Positions 7,323 through 16,332 of a DNA stretch of 18,498 nucleotides are shown in pieces. The notes below the pieces were generated by a model. The model searched no databases. It was not told the origin of the DNA and saw nothing but the letters and a program-made list of their open reading frames with translations. The number at the start of each line of letters is the position of its first letter. The first letter of the stretch is position 1. This stretch comes from an uncultured Bacilli bacterium. Lineage in GTDB: Bacteria; Bacillota_I; Bacilli_A; RF39; UBA660. The stretch lies in NCBI GenBank assembly GCA_944350405.1, contig CALVPC010000009.1, forward strand, positions 1 through 18,498, written 5' to 3'. The translations under genes were made by a program, and so were the position numbers.

Positions 7323-7955
7323 CTACTTTACCATCCTAGAAGCAACTTCATATACTTTATCAGCCTCAGTCTCAGATATTCTATTAAGAACACCTTTTTC
7401 TTCATAATATTCTATTAAAGGAGCAGTTTTTTCTAAATATTCTTCATATCTCATATTAAATACTTCTTCTTTATCATCTTCCCTTTGAACAAGTTCTACA
7501 TCACAAGAATCACAAAATCCTTGTTTTTTAGGAAGCAATTTTTCATTTCTAATAGAATAAGAAGCTTTACATTTAGGACAAACGAGCCTAGTAACTACTC
7601 TATTTTTAAGTTCTTCCTTATCTACATCTAAATAAATTACGACACCAAGTTCTTTATCCATAGATTTTAAAAGTTCATCATACATAACAGCCTGTTTAAC
7701 TGTTCTTGGAAAACCATCTAAAATATATGGTGTATCACCTAATTTATTTAGCTTAGCCTTAAGTGCTTCGAAAACAGTATCATCATCAATAAGTTTCCCT
7801 GTTTTCATCATCATTTTCAAATCATCATCTTCATTAGCTCTTTCTCTAAGAATATCTCCCGTTGATAAACTTACATATCCTAATCTTTCAGAAAGTAACT
7901 TTGAAAGTGTCCCCTTACCAGCAGCAGGAGGAGCAATTAATATAACATTTTTCAT
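7323..7955 (-). CDS. adk: Adenylate kinase with zinc-type lid and unusual P-loop
   Basis: Interconverts ATP plus AMP with two ADP. The 210-residue long-form enzyme has the AMP-binding blocks STGDILRE (31-38) and ILDGFPRT (78-85), and a lid with four cysteines C126, C129, C148 and C151, so it probably binds zinc as in Gram-positive adenylate kinases. The P-loop reads APPAAGKGT (8-16) where most family members have GPPGAGKGT; the catalytic lysine K14 and the GKGT core are intact, so activity is likely. The ATG overlaps the secY stop (TAATG), and the nearest strong GGAGG is about 14 bases upstream, so translation may depend on coupling to secY. Confidence 0.97.
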   Translation of the reverse strand: MKNVILIAPPAAGKGTLSKLLSERLGYVSLSTGDILRERANEDDDLKMMMKTGKLIDDDTVFEALKAKLNKLGDTPYILDGFPRTVKQAVMYDELLKSMDKELGVVIYLDVDKEELKNRVVTRLVCPKCKASYSIRNEKLLPKKQGFCDSCDVELVQREDDKEEVFNMRYEEYLEKTAPLIEYYEEKGVLNRISETEADKVYEVASRMVK

Positions 7956-9241
7956 TATACTCTTCTAGCCCTCCTTCTTCTACTAGTAGTACTACCAGTA
8001 TAATCTCTGCTAAGTAAACTACTTTCAAGTTGTTTATACGTTTCAATAGAAACACCAACTACGATTAAAAGTCCTGTACCTCCAATTGAAACAGATTGAG
8101 GTAAATCAGTAAACATATTAACCAAAATTGGGAATGCAGCAAGAACCGCTAAAAACAAAGATCCTGCTGTGGTAAGTCTAACAAGAAGTTTAGAGAAATA
8201 TTTTTCAGTATCCTTCCCAGGTCTAATTCCTGGAACATATCCTCCATTATTTTTTAAATTTTTAGCCATTTGTTCAGGCTTCATTTGAACAAATGTATAA
8301 AAATAATCAAAAAGTATTATAAGTAAAACATAAAGTATAAGTCCTATTGGAGTAGTATAATCCAAATAAGAATTAACAAAATTTGAAAATGATTCATTAT
8401 CAATTACTTGAGCAATTGTTATAGGTACAGCAAGCAAACTAGAAGCAAATATTACTGGAATAACTCCAGCAGAATTAACTTTTATTGGCATATAAGTTTG
8501 TTTTCCTAGATTTGCAGTAGATTTATTAGCATATTGAATACTAATTTGTCTTTTAGCACCTTCAACAAAAATTACTCCTATAACAACCAAGATACATACT
8601 ATCAAGAATAACAAAAATTTAGCTCCACCACTAATAATAGCACTTGTACTACTTAAATCTACTAAAGTATTAAAAGCAGTAACCATCATACTTGGAAATG
8701 ATGCTATAATACCAGCCATTATAATTAAAGAAGTACCATTTCCAAAACCTTTTTGAGTTATTTGATCTCCAAGCCACAATAGAAATGCCGTACCAGCTGT
8801 CATTATAAGAGCAACTTCAACATATCCTAAAGCAGTATAAGAATTACCTAGAAAAGCATAACTCATAGCATATCCTTGAATAAAGGCAAATAATATACCT
8901 AAATATCTAGTTATCTGATTAAGTTTTTGTTTACCAGTATGTCCTTGTTTAGCTAAATCTGAAAAATAAGGAACAATATCCATTTGTAATAATTGAATTA
9001 AAATAGATGCTGTTATGTATGGTACAACCCCTAAAGCAAATATTGAAAAATTCTTTAAGGCTCCACCACCCATAACATTTAAAAGTTCCAAAAATCCCAG
9101 ATTTCTTGTTATCTCCTGTGTACCAGGAACTTCGATAGTAGTACCAATTATATATAAAGTAAGTACTGCTATTGTAAAATAAAGCCTTTTTCTTAAATCT
9201 TTATTTTTCTTAGTGAATAATTGTTTAAGAATCTTAAACAT
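7955..9241 (-). CDS. secY: Protein translocase subunit SecY
   Basis: The channel of the general secretion pathway in the plasma membrane, also needed here for export of the sortase and the surface protein. The 428-residue protein shows about ten hydrophobic helices. Recognisable blocks are TTIEVPG after helix 1, GVVPYITASILIQLLQMDIVP (helix 2 region, about residues 71-91, including the plug side), TQKGFGNGTSLIIMAGI and the cytoplasmic loop GGYVPGIRPGKDTEKYF before the last helices. The C-terminus is strongly basic (SRRRRARRV). It sits one base after rplO and overlaps adk by one base. Length and order are canonical. Confidence 0.98.
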   Translation of the reverse strand: MFKILKQLFTKKNKDLRKRLYFTIAVLTLYIIGTTIEVPGTQEITRNLGFLELLNVMGGGALKNFSIFALGVVPYITASILIQLLQMDIVPYFSDLAKQGHTGKQKLNQITRYLGILFAFIQGYAMSYAFLGNSYTALGYVEVALIMTAGTAFLLWLGDQITQKGFGNGTSLIIMAGIIASFPSMMVTAFNTLVDLSSTSAIISGGAKFLLFLIVCILVVIGVIFVEGAKRQISIQYANKSTANLGKQTYMPIKVNSAGVIPVIFASSLLAVPITIAQVIDNESFSNFVNSYLDYTTPIGLILYVLLIILFDYFYTFVQMKPEQMAKNLKNNGGYVPGIRPGKDTEKYFSKLLVRLTTAGSLFLAVLAAFPILVNMFTDLPQSVSIGGTGLLIVVGVSIETYKQLESSLLSRDYTGSTTSRRRRARRV

Positions 9242-9242
9242 C

Positions 9243-9686
9243 TTAAATCACCTCAGCTTTACTACCTGATTCTTCTATTTTTGTAATTGCACTTTGAGTA
9301 AATCTATGTGCTTTTATTGTTAATTTCTTTTCTAAAGTACCATTTCCTAATACTTTAACACCAGAAAGTTGTTTTTTAATAATTCCCATTTCTTTTAAAA
9401 GTTCTGGAGTAACTACATCTCCATCATTAAATTTATTAAGCTCACCAACATTAATTGTTGCATATTCTCTTTTAAATCTAGCATTAGAAAATCCTCTTTT
9501 ATGAAGTCTTCTAAATAAAGGAGTTTGTCCACCTTCAAATACAGCAGATATTGAAGCCCCACTTCTAGATTTTTGTCCATTTTCACCACGACCACTTGTT
9601 TTTCCAAGACCACTACCAGGTCCACGACCAACTCTTTTGCGTGCTTTTGTAGCACCAGGGTTTTTCATAAGATTATTTAATTCCAT
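9243..9686 (-). CDS. rplO: 50S ribosomal protein L15
   Basis: Large-subunit assembly protein. The 147 residues include the glycine-rich basic N-terminus [15 protein letters not shown] (about residues 20-34), the [17 protein letters not shown] block and the C-terminal [15 protein letters not shown]. Its ATG overlaps the rpsE stop (TAATG); a GAGGAG lies about 12 bases upstream inside rpsE. In most Firmicutes rpmD (L30) separates rpsE and rplO, but there is no room for it here. The protein itself looks complete. Confidence 0.97.
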   Translation of the reverse strand: MELNNLMKNPGATKARKRVGRGPGSGLGKTSGRGENGQKSRSGASISAVFEGGQTPLFRRLHKRGFSNARFKREYATINVGELNKFNDGDVVTPELLKEMGIIKKQLSGVKVLGNGTLEKKLTIKAHRFTQSAITKIEESGSKAEVI

Positions 9687-10195
9687 TATCCTAATATCTC
9701 CTCTTTAGTCTTACCTCTTAAAGCACATACTTCATCTATTGTCTTAATAGATTTTAATGCTTCAATAGTAGCTCTAGCCATATTAATTTTAGTTCTAGCT
9801 CCAAGTGATTTTGAAATAATATCGTGGTATCCAGCGATTTCAAGTACACTTCTTACTGCACCACCAGCAACAAGACCTGTACCAGCACTAGCTGGTTTAA
9901 TAATAACTTTAGTAGCTCCTAAAGATTTACTAACTTCATGGGAAATTGTTCTACCATCTGTAACAGGAACTTTAACAACATTCTTATTAGCATCTTGTCT
10001 AGCTTTTTTAACAGCTTCTGAAACTTCATTAGCTTTTCCAATACCTAAACCAACAAGACCTTTTCTATCTCCTACTAAAACTACTGCTTGAAATCTTCTT
10101 TGACGTCCACCTTTAGTTACTTTTACAACTGCTTTAGTGTCCAAAACGATTTCATCTAACATTTTAACAGGACGTGCATTTTTTCTTTTTTGCAT
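9686..10195 (-). CDS. rpsE: 30S ribosomal protein S5
   Basis: Small-subunit body protein important for decoding accuracy and mRNA entry. The 169 residues show the double-stranded-RNA-binding-like half ([20 protein letters not shown], with [10 protein letters not shown] following, residues about 25-60) and the C-terminal half with [14 protein letters not shown] sequence ([18 protein letters not shown]) and [18 protein letters not shown]. It follows rplR by 14 bases with an AGGAGG site and runs directly into rplO. Length is normal (about 160-170). Confidence 0.97.
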   Translation of the reverse strand: MQKRKNARPVKMLDEIVLDTKAVVKVTKGGRQRRFQAVVLVGDRKGLVGLGIGKANEVSEAVKKARQDANKNVVKVPVTDGRTISHEVSKSLGATKVIIKPASAGTGLVAGGAVRSVLEIAGYHDIISKSLGARTKINMARATIEALKSIKTIDEVCALRGKTKEEILG

Positions 10196-10209
10196 AATAT
10201 TACCTCCTA

Positions 10210-10557
10210 TTAGAATTCTAAGCCATTTTCTCTTGCTGCATCAGCAAGTGCTTTAACACGACCATGATATAAATAACCACCACGGTCAAATACTACTTTG
10301 CTAATTTTTTTACTCTTAGCCTCATCTGCTATCATCTTTCCAACACGAGCAGCAATTTCAATATTGTTTCCTTTTAATTTCATAGAAGATGCACTAGCTA
10401 AAGTAACTCCTGTTTCATCGTCTATAAGTTGTGCATAAATATTTTTATTAGAACGATAAACATTAAGTCTAGGTATATCTTTAGTCCCTATGATTTGCTT
10501 TCTAATTCTTGCATGTCTAATTTTTCTCATTTCATTACGTGATTCTTTCTTTATCAT
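10210..10557 (-). CDS. rplR: 50S ribosomal protein L18
   Basis: Binds 5S rRNA together with L5 in the central protuberance. The 115 residues contain the basic N-terminal arm ([14 protein letters not shown]), [19 protein letters not shown] (about residues 29-47), and the C-terminal [22 protein letters not shown] block. Slightly short of the usual 118-120 at the N-terminus but otherwise canonical. Strong GGAGG before the ATG; 14 bases after rplF. Confidence 0.97.
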   Translation of the reverse strand: MIKKESRNEMRKIRHARIRKQIIGTKDIPRLNVYRSNKNIYAQLIDDETGVTLASASSMKLKGNNIEIAARVGKMIADEAKSKKISKVVFDRGGYLYHGRVKALADAARENGLEF

Positions 10558-10571
10558 AATTAACCTCCTAC

Positions 10572-11108
10572 CTACTTAGCCTTTTTACCTTCCTTACGTC
10601 TTACATATTCGCCTACATAACGTATTCCTTTACCCTTATAAGGTTCAGGTTTTCTTACCTTACGAATATTAGCCGCAAATTCTCCTACTTTTTCTTTATC
10701 TATACCAGAAACAGTAACTTGATTATTACCTTTAAGTTCTAATTTAATTCCTTCTGGAACAGCAATTTCATCTACATGAGATTTTCCTGAATGAATTACA
10801 AGCTTAGTACCACTCATATTAAATCTATAACCTACACCAATAATTTCTAATGACTTAGAAAATCCTTCAGAAACTCCAGTAATCATATTTTTAATAATAG
10901 CATTAGTAGTACCATGCATTTTTCTAGCAGGAATTGTTTCATTCACTCTAGTAACTACAACATTACCATCTTGTACTGAAACATTAATTCTCTTATCAAG
11001 AGTTAAATTAAGTTCACCTTTAGGACCTTTAACAGTAACAACCATATCATTAACTGAAACTACAACACCCTCTGGAATTGTTAAAACTCTATTACCTATA
11101 CGACTCAT
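10572..11108 (-). CDS. rplF: 50S ribosomal protein L6
   Basis: Large-subunit protein at the factor-binding region. I place the start at ATG 11106-11108 ([15 protein letters not shown]), which is the family N-terminus and has AAAGGTGA just upstream, giving 178 residues. A longer frame beginning MVKGED overlaps rpsH and is not supported. Two copies of the L6 fold are visible, ending in the conserved [20 protein letters not shown] block. Ribosome binding site and rpsH stop are 11 bases apart, so translation is probably coupled. Confidence 0.96.
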   Translation of the reverse strand: MSRIGNRVLTIPEGVVVSVNDMVVTVKGPKGELNLTLDKRINVSVQDGNVVVTRVNETIPARKMHGTTNAIIKNMITGVSEGFSKSLEIIGVGYRFNMSGTKLVIHSGKSHVDEIAVPEGIKLELKGNNQVTVSGIDKEKVGEFAANIRKVRKPEPYKGKGIRYVGEYVRRKEGKKAK

Positions 11109-11119
11109 ATCTTCACCTT

Positions 11120-11518
11120 TTACCAAACATAAGCCATAACTTCTCCGCCAAGACTTTCTTTTCTAGCTTCTTTATCTGTCATAATACCACGAGAAGTTGA
11201 AATAATTGCTATACCAAATCCATTAAGTACTCTTGGTACTTCATCAGCTTTAGCATAAACTCTAAGTCCTGGTTTAGAAATACGTTTAAGTCCAGTAATT
11301 ACCCTTTCTTTTTTATTTACATATTTTAAAGTCAAAACTAATGTTCCTTGAACACTATCTTTTACAATTTTATAGTCTTCAATAAAACCTTCGTTTTTTA
11401 ATATCTTAGCAATTTCAGTTTTAACTTTCGATACAGGCATTGATACTTCTTTATTTCTATTAGCATTAGCATTACGAATTCTAGTAAGCATATCTGCAAT
11501 TGGGTCAGTTACTACCAT
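11120..11518 (-). CDS. rpsH: 30S ribosomal protein S8
   Basis: Primary binder of 16S rRNA helix 21 in the central domain. The 132 residues match the family: [18 protein letters not shown] at the start, the [20 protein letters not shown] segment (about 25-44), and [13 protein letters not shown] plus GGEVMAYVW at the end. In E. coli S8 is the spc-operon autoregulator; no matching target site was looked for successfully here. It is 21 bases after rpsN with GGAGG-type site, in standard order. Confidence 0.98.
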   Translation of the reverse strand: MVVTDPIADMLTRIRNANANRNKEVSMPVSKVKTEIAKILKNEGFIEDYKIVKDSVQGTLVLTLKYVNKKERVITGLKRISKPGLRVYAKADEVPRVLNGFGIAIISTSRGIMTDKEARKESLGGEVMAYVW

Positions 11519-11539
11519 AATAAATTCCTCCTTCTTTGC

Positions 11540-11725
11540 CTACCAACTTGATTTTTTTACTCCAGGAATTTGTCCTTTACTTGCAAGTTCTCTAAAACAA
11601 ATTCTACAAATTCCATATTTCTTAAGTACACTGTGAGGTCTACCACATCTATTACAACGAGTATATTCACGTACACCAAATTTTTGCTTTTTATTAGCTT
11701 TCGCTATCATACTTTTTTTAGCCAT
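11540..11725 (-). CDS. rpsN: 30S ribosomal protein S14, type Z (zinc-binding)
   Basis: The short 61-residue form of S14. Its zinc ribbon is complete: C24 and C27 (RCNRCGRP), C40 and C43 ([10 protein letters not shown]). The N-terminus [16 protein letters not shown] and C-terminus [11 protein letters not shown] are those of the ancestral C+ S14 carried in the spc operon of Firmicutes. S14 sits in the small-subunit head. The gene is 12 bases after rplE with GGAGG before the ATG. Together with zinc-type L36 it indicates that zinc forms of these proteins are the housekeeping ones here. Confidence 0.98.
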   Translation of the reverse strand: MAKKSMIAKANKKQKFGVREYTRCNRCGRPHSVLKKYGICRICFRELASKGQIPGVKKSSW

Positions 11726-11737
11726 CTTATGCCTCCT

Positions 11738-12277
11738 CTATTTCCTAAAAGGAATTCCAAGTTCTTTTAAAAGTTCTAAAGCTTCTTCATTAGATTTAGC
11801 AGTAGTAACAAGTACTATATCCATACCTCTTACTTTAACAACATTATCAAATTCAATTTCTGGGAAAATAAGTTGTTCTTTAATACCAATTGTATAATTT
11901 CCTCTTCCATCAAATGCTTTTGGAGAAAGACCTCTAAAATCTCTAACTCTAGGAAGAGATATAGATATAAGCTTATCTAAGAAATTATACATAGCTTCTC
12001 CTCTTAAAGTAACTTTACATCCAACATTTTGACCTTCACGAAGTTTAAAACCAGCTATTGACTTACGAGCTTTAGTAACTACAGGTCTTTGTCCAGTAAT
12101 AACTTCTAGATCATTCATACATGCTTCTAAAACTTTAGAGTTATGAGAAGCATCCCCAGCACCAATATTAATAACTATCTTTTCAAGTTTAGGAACTTGC
12201 ATAACTGATTTATACCCGAACTTTTCTTTTAAACTAGGAACTATTTCCTTAACATATCTTTCTTTTAGGCGGTTCAT
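11738..12277 (-). CDS. rplE: 50S ribosomal protein L5
   Basis: Binds 5S rRNA and touches the P-site tRNA and S13. The 179 residues have [15 protein letters not shown] near the start, [36 protein letters not shown] (about residues 78-97), the loop [10 protein letters not shown] and the C-terminal [20 protein letters not shown]. Length and termini match the bacterial family exactly. It lies 18 bases after rplX with GGAGGG. Confidence 0.98.
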   Translation of the reverse strand: MNRLKERYVKEIVPSLKEKFGYKSVMQVPKLEKIVINIGAGDASHNSKVLEACMNDLEVITGQRPVVTKARKSIAGFKLREGQNVGCKVTLRGEAMYNFLDKLISISLPRVRDFRGLSPKAFDGRGNYTIGIKEQLIFPEIEFDNVVKVRGMDIVLVTTAKSNEEALELLKELGIPFRK

Positions 12278-12295
12278 AAATTACCCTCCTTCCAA

Positions 12296-12607
12296 CTAAT
12301 CAAGTTTTTCGTGAGATTTTCCCACTCTAACTTTTTTATTTGTTTTTTTATCTACATCATGATAAATTCTTGTTGGTTTATTTGTCTTCTTATCTAAAAT
12401 CATAACATTAGAAGCATCAATTTTAGCTTCAGTTTCTATTATTCCACCAGTCTTATTAGAGTTATCAGGTTTAACATGTTTTTTAACCAAATTAATACCT
12501 TCAACTATTACCTTATTTTCATTTTTAAAAGTATGAGTAATTTTTCCTTCTTTACCTTTATCCTTACCAACCATTACTCTTACTTTATCTCCAACTTTAA
12601 GTTTCAT
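12296..12607 (-). CDS. rplX: 50S ribosomal protein L24
   Basis: Assembly-initiating protein near the exit tunnel. The 103 residues begin with the KOW motif ([20 protein letters not shown], residues 2-21), then [16 protein letters not shown] and [17 protein letters not shown], all typical. C-terminal part is lysine-rich ([15 protein letters not shown]). It is 11 bases after rplN and shares its strong ribosome binding site spacing with neighbours. No unusual features. Confidence 0.97.
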   Translation of the reverse strand: MKLKVGDKVRVMVGKDKGKEGKITHTFKNENKVIVEGINLVKKHVKPDNSNKTGGIIETEAKIDASNVMILDKKTNKPTRIYHDVDKKTNKKVRVGKSHEKLD

Positions 12608-12618
12608 AAATATGCCTC

Positions 12619-12987
12619 CTATAATACTTCCTTAGCAAGTGATACTATTTTCATATATCCCTTGTCACGAATTTCTCTAGCAACTGGTCCAAACACACGT
12701 GTTCCAACAGGACTCTTATCATCCTTAATTATTACACATGCATTATCATCAAATTTAATATAAGAACCGTCTTCACGACGAACACCACGAGCAGTTCTAA
12801 CAACAACTGCTTTTACTACCTTACCTTTTTTTACAGTACCATTAGGAGTAGCTTTCTTAACAGTACCTACCACAACATCACCAATATTACCAAATTTAAC
12901 TTTACTTCCTCCAAGCACTCTAATAACAAGTAATTCACGAGCACCAGAATTGTCAGCAACTTTTAAACGTGTTTCTTGTTGAACCAT
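12619..12987 (-). CDS. rplN: 50S ribosomal protein L14
   Basis: Large-subunit protein at the intersubunit face, and target of silencing factor RsfS. The 122 residues are canonical: [19 protein letters not shown] at the start, [35 protein letters not shown] (about residues 64-83) and [21 protein letters not shown] at the end. It follows rpsQ by 13 bases with GGAGG. Confidence 0.98.
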   Translation of the reverse strand: MVQQETRLKVADNSGARELLVIRVLGGSKVKFGNIGDVVVGTVKKATPNGTVKKGKVVKAVVVRTARGVRREDGSYIKFDDNACVIIKDDKSPVGTRVFGPVAREIRDKGYMKIVSLAKEVL

Positions 12988-13000
12988 AACTAATACCTCC

Positions 13001-13261
13001 TTATAGTATTACACTTTCTTCAACTATTTCAGCTAAATAAAATCTTTTAGTTTTAGAAAGAGGACGAGTTTCAATTATTCTAACTCTATCTCCTACTTTA
13101 GCTTTATTAGTTTCATCATGAGCAGTATATTTTTTACTATATTTAACTCTCTTACCATACTTTGGATGTTTTTTATAAGTTTCTACAAGTACAGTAATAG
13201 TTTTATCATTTTTATCACTAACAACTCTTCCTACAAGTTCTTTCTTAACAGTATCTTTCAT
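13001..13261 (-). CDS. rpsQ: 30S ribosomal protein S17
   Basis: Primary 16S rRNA-binding protein with an OB fold. I start at ATG 13259-13261 ([16 protein letters not shown]), giving 86 residues, because GGAGGAG stands directly upstream and the family begins there. A longer frame starting inside rpmC (MNANLRRW) is rejected. The blocks [19 protein letters not shown] and [20 protein letters not shown] (about residues 19-37 and 54-73) are typical. The ATG is one base after the rpmC stop. Confidence 0.97.
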   Translation of the reverse strand: MKDTVKKELVGRVVSDKNDKTITVLVETYKKHPKYGKRVKYSKKYTAHDETNKAKVGDRVRIIETRPLSKTKRFYLAEIVEESVIL

Positions 13262-13262
13262 A

Positions 13263-13466
13263 TTACTCCTCCACCTTCTCAAGTTCGCGTTCACGAATTA
13301 TTGTTTTCATCTTAGCAACTTGTTTTCTAAGTTCTCTAAGTCTAACAGGTTTTTCCAAATTACCTGTTGCTTGTTGGAAACGCAAATTAAATAATTCTTC
13401 TTTATTTTCTTTTATTTTGTTATTTAATTCTTCTGTGGATAGTTTTCTTAATTCTTCTAATTTCAT
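13263..13466 (-). CDS. rpmC: 50S ribosomal protein L29
   Basis: Small helical-hairpin protein by the tunnel exit, near the docking site of chaperones and SRP. The 67 residues match: [20 protein letters not shown], then [20 protein letters not shown] (about residues 23-42) and [16 protein letters not shown]. Its ATG overlaps the TGA stop of rplP (ATGA), a coupled arrangement. That TGA is the only one used as a stop in this window. Confidence 0.97.
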   Translation of the reverse strand: MKLEELRKLSTEELNNKIKENKEELFNLRFQQATGNLEKPVRLRELRKQVAKMKTIIRERELEKVEE

Positions 13467-13891
13467 GCGTTTTCACCACCCATATCTTCTCTTTTAACAA
13501 ATTTAGTTTTAATTGGTAATTTGTGTGAAGCTAATCTAAGAGCTTCTCTAGCAACTTCTTCTGGCACACCAGAAATTTCAAACATAATTTTTCCTTCTTT
13601 AACAACTGCAACCCATTTATCAACAGCACCTTTACCAGATCCCATACGAACTTCTAGAGGTTTTGCAGTTTTTGGCATATGTGGGAAAATATTAATAAAT
13701 ACTTTTCCACCACGCTTCATATAACGAGTCATAGCAATACGAGCTGCTTCAATTTGATTATTAGTAATCCAAGCTCCTTCACGAGCCATAAGTCCATATT
13801 CTCCAAAATGAAGTTCTCTATTACCTTTAGCTCTACCTTCGTATTTTAATCTATGTACTCTTCTATATTTAGTTCTAGATGGTATTAACAT
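13463..13891 (-). CDS. rplP: 50S ribosomal protein L16
   Basis: Positions tRNA at the A and P sites near the peptidyl-transferase centre. The 142 residues show [40 protein letters not shown] (about residues 29-48), [34 protein letters not shown] and [18 protein letters not shown], all family hallmarks. It follows rpsC by only 2 bases with GGAGG inside rpsC. It ends in TGA followed one codon later by an in-frame TAG. Confidence 0.98.
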   Translation of the reverse strand: MLIPSRTKYRRVHRLKYEGRAKGNRELHFGEYGLMAREGAWITNNQIEAARIAMTRYMKRGGKVFINIFPHMPKTAKPLEVRMGSGKGAVDKWVAVVKEGKIMFEISGVPEEVAREALRLASHKLPIKTKFVKREDMGGENA

Positions 13892-13893
13892 AA

Positions 13894-14550
13894 TTAATTA
13901 CCTCCTTCTTCACTCTTTTTAGAAGGTAAAATTTCTCCTTTATTAATCCATACTTTTACTCCAAGTTTGCCATAAGTAGTAAGTGCTTCTGCAAACCCAT
14001 AATCTATATCAGCACGAATTGTATGTAAAGGAACATTTCCTTCAGAATAACCTTCACTTCTAGCCATTTCAGCCCCATTAAGTCTTCCAGAAACCAAAGT
14101 TTTAATTCCTTTAGCCCCAGCTTTCATAGCAGCTCTAATTGCTTTCTTTTGAGCAGCTCTAAATGGTGCTCTAGATTCAATTTGTTTTGCAATTGATTGA
14201 GCGACTAATGTTGCGTTAAGGTCAATATTTTTAACATCCATAATAGAAACTTGCACATTTTCATCTACAAGTTTAGATAACTTATCTTTTAAAACTTTTA
14301 TTTCTTCTCCACCACGTCCAATAATAACACCTGGTTTAGAAGTATGAATAATAACTTCACATTTCTTACTATTTCTTTCAATTTCTATTTTAGAAACACC
14401 AGCATCTTTTAATATTTTTTCTAAATATTCACGAATTTTAATATCATTATTTAAATACTTAGCAAAATCTTTTTTAGGAGCTACCCATTTAGATTCCCAA
14501 TCTTTATTAACTCCAATTCTAAGTCCAGTTGGACTAACTTTTTGTCCCAT
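13894..14550 (-). CDS. rpsC: 30S ribosomal protein S3
   Basis: Head protein with helicase-like role at the mRNA entry. The 218 residues include [20 protein letters not shown], the KH domain loop [10 protein letters not shown] (about residues 76-85), and the C-terminal [20 protein letters not shown] and [16 protein letters not shown]. Length is normal for Firmicutes. It is 14 bases after rplV with GGAGG. Confidence 0.98.
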   Translation of the reverse strand: MGQKVSPTGLRIGVNKDWESKWVAPKKDFAKYLNNDIKIREYLEKILKDAGVSKIEIERNSKKCEVIIHTSKPGVIIGRGGEEIKVLKDKLSKLVDENVQVSIMDVKNIDLNATLVAQSIAKQIESRAPFRAAQKKAIRAAMKAGAKGIKTLVSGRLNGAEMARSEGYSEGNVPLHTIRADIDYGFAEALTTYGKLGVKVWINKGEILPSKKSEEGGN

Positions 14551-14564
14551 AAATACCTCCTAAA

Positions 14565-14897
14565 TTACCTTTCTGATACCTCTATAGTTACATGTGATCT
14601 ACGATGATAAAATTTATCAACAGATCCACTAGAACCAGGTACCCTTCTTTTAAGTGTTGATGCTTGATCTACTACAGCTCTCTTAATATACAATTTATCT
14701 TTATCTAAATTGTTATTATTAACAGCATTACTAACAGCAGAATCAACAACCTTCTTTACTATTCTTGCTGGTTTACTATTATAATTAGTTAAAATATTTA
14801 AAGCCTCTTGAACATCTTTACCACGAATTAAATCCACGATTAAACGTAATTTAATAGGGCTTATCCTAACATCTTTAGCAATAGCTTTTACATCCAT
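14565..14897 (-). CDS. rplV: 50S ribosomal protein L22
   Basis: Lines the peptide exit tunnel with an extended hairpin. The 110 residues show RISPIKLRLIVDLIRGK (about residues 11-27), ALNILTNYNSKPARIVKKVV, and the hairpin region KRRVPGSSGSVDKFYHRRSH ending HVTIEVSE. Hairpin length is typical, with no macrolide-type insertion or deletion obvious by eye. It follows rpsS by 21 bases with GGAGGAGG. Confidence 0.97.
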   Translation of the reverse strand: MDVKAIAKDVRISPIKLRLIVDLIRGKDVQEALNILTNYNSKPARIVKKVVDSAVSNAVNNNNLDKDKLYIKRAVVDQASTLKRRVPGSSGSVDKFYHRRSHVTIEVSER

Positions 14898-14918
14898 TTC
14901 TCTTTAGTCCTCCTCCTG

Positions 14919-15191
14919 TTATTTTTTCTTTTTATCAGCGCCGTGTCCACCAAATGTACGTGTAAGAGCAAACTCACCTAATTTATGACCTACCATATCT
15001 TCAGTAACATAAACTGGAATAAATTTATTACCATTATGTACTGCAAAAGTATGCCCAATAAATTCAGGAAAAATTGTAGAGCGGCGTGACCAAGTTTTTA
15101 TTACTTCTTTTTTACCAGTTTCATTTAAATTTTGAACCTTTTTTAATAATCTATCAAATACATAAGGCCCTTTTTTTATACTTCTTGCCAT
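14919..15191 (-). CDS. rpsS: 30S ribosomal protein S19
   Basis: Small-subunit head protein that binds with S13 near the A site. The 90 residues have [39 protein letters not shown] (about residues 35-54), [20 protein letters not shown] and [19 protein letters not shown], all standard. It is 18 bases after rplB with an AAAGGA-type site. Confidence 0.98.
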   Translation of the reverse strand: MARSIKKGPYVFDRLLKKVQNLNETGKKEVIKTWSRRSTIFPEFIGHTFAVHNGNKFIPVYVTEDMVGHKLGEFALTRTFGGHGADKKKK

Positions 15192-15209
15192 AATATCAAT
15201 CCTTTCCTA

Positions 15210-16037
15210 TTATTTATTTCTTCTACGTACGATAAGTTTATCAGACGCTTTTTTCTTTCTAGTTTTATAACCAAGAGCTGGTTTACCCCAAGGAGTCATA
15301 GGACCAGAGCGGCCAACAGGAGCACGTCCTTCTCCACCACCATGAGGGTGATCATTAGGGTTCATAACAGAACCACGAACTGTTGGTCTAATACCCATAT
15401 GTCTTTTTCTACCGGCTTTTCCTAATTTAACTAATGAATAATCTTCATTACCAACTTCTCCAATTGTAGCTAAACAAGTTCCAAGAACTTTTCTAACTTC
15501 ACCTGAAGCAAGTCTAACAAGAACATATTTATCTTCTTTACCAAGAATTTGAGCAGAAGCTCCAGCACTTCTTACAAGTTCAGCACCTTTTCCTGGCTTA
15601 AGTTCAATATTATGAATCATAGTTCCTTCAGGAATATTTTTAAGTGGTAAACTATTACCAACCTTAATATCAACATTTTCACCTGAAACAACTTTCATTC
15701 CTACTTTTAATCCCTTAGGAGCTAAAATATATCTTTTTTCACCATCATCATAATTTATTAAAGCTATATTAGCACTTCTATTAGGATCATATTCTATAGT
15801 AGCAACTGTTCCATAAATATCAAATTTATTTCTTTTAAAATCAATAATACGATACTTTCTTTTTTCTCCTCCACCTTGATGTCTTACAGTAATTTTACCT
15901 TGATTATTTCTTCCAGCTTTCTTACTTCTTTTAGCAAGCAAACTTTTCTCAGGTTTATTAGTTGTAATTTCATCATTTTGAAGTGTACTCATACCACGTC
16001 TACCATTAGTGGTAGGTTTATAATTCTTAATAGCCAC
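15210..16037 (-). CDS. rplB: 50S ribosomal protein L2 (GTG start)
   Basis: A core 23S-binding protein needed for subunit association and peptidyl-transferase activity. The 275 residues show [37 protein letters not shown], the AKGKG-like central fold and the highly conserved C-terminal [19 protein letters not shown] with the functional histidine, then [16 protein letters not shown]. The start codon is GTG (16035-16037), the only non-ATG start among the complete genes here, preceded by AAGGAGG. In the place of an ATG this may slightly reduce initiation. It is 13 bases after rplW. Confidence 0.98.
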   Translation of the reverse strand: MAIKNYKPTTNGRRGMSTLQNDEITTNKPEKSLLAKRSKKAGRNNQGKITVRHQGGGEKRKYRIIDFKRNKFDIYGTVATIEYDPNRSANIALINYDDGEKRYILAPKGLKVGMKVVSGENVDIKVGNSLPLKNIPEGTMIHNIELKPGKGAELVRSAGASAQILGKEDKYVLVRLASGEVRKVLGTCLATIGEVGNEDYSLVKLGKAGRKRHMGIRPTVRGSVMNPNDHPHGGGEGRAPVGRSGPMTPWGKPALGYKTRKKKASDKLIVRRRNK

Positions 16038-16050
16038 TTTTGTTACCTCC

Positions 16051-16332
16051 TTAACCTAATTCAATTGTTTGCCCTGGAGCAAGTTTCACAATTGCCTTTT
16101 TCTTACGATTAGTAAGTCCATAATAACGACCTACTCTTCTCTTTTTAGGATGAATGTTAATAGTTCTAATTTCAAGAACTTTAACATTAAAAATCTTTTC
16201 AATAGCAAGCTTAATTTCTGTTTTATTTGCTTTTGGATCAACATAAAATGAATAAACATTATCTTGTCCCATATAAGCAGATTTTTCAGTAACTACTGGC
16301 GCCTTAATAATATCTAAATATTTAGTATTCAT
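16051..16332 (-). CDS. rplW: 50S ribosomal protein L23
   Basis: Tunnel-exit protein that docks trigger factor and SRP. The 93 residues contain [37 protein letters not shown] (about residues 28-47), [14 protein letters not shown] and the basic loop [20 protein letters not shown]. The ATG overlaps the rplD stop (TAATG), with AGGAGGTG about 11 bases upstream inside rplD. Length is normal. Confidence 0.97.
   Translation of the reverse strand: MNTKYLDIIKAPVVTEKSAYMGQDNVYSFYVDPKANKTEIKLAIEKIFNVKVLEIRTINIHPKKRRVGRYYGLTNRKKKAIVKLAPGQTIELG

Noticed and set aside
9413..9655. Minus-strand open stretch inside rplO in another frame
   Set aside because: It lies fully within a canonical L15 gene, encodes a low-complexity V/L/K-rich product and has no ribosome binding site of its own.
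13001..13294. Longer start for rpsQ inside rpmC
   Set aside because: S17 family members begin near [11 protein letters not shown], and GGAGGAG directly precedes that ATG.
11570..16251. Several plus-strand open stretches of 60-95 codons opposite rpsN, rplX/rplN, rpsQ, rplP, rplB and rplW
   Set aside because: All are antisense to conserved ribosomal genes and give products rich in S, F, I and N, typical of the complement of AT-rich coding sequence. No promoters or ribosome binding sites support them.
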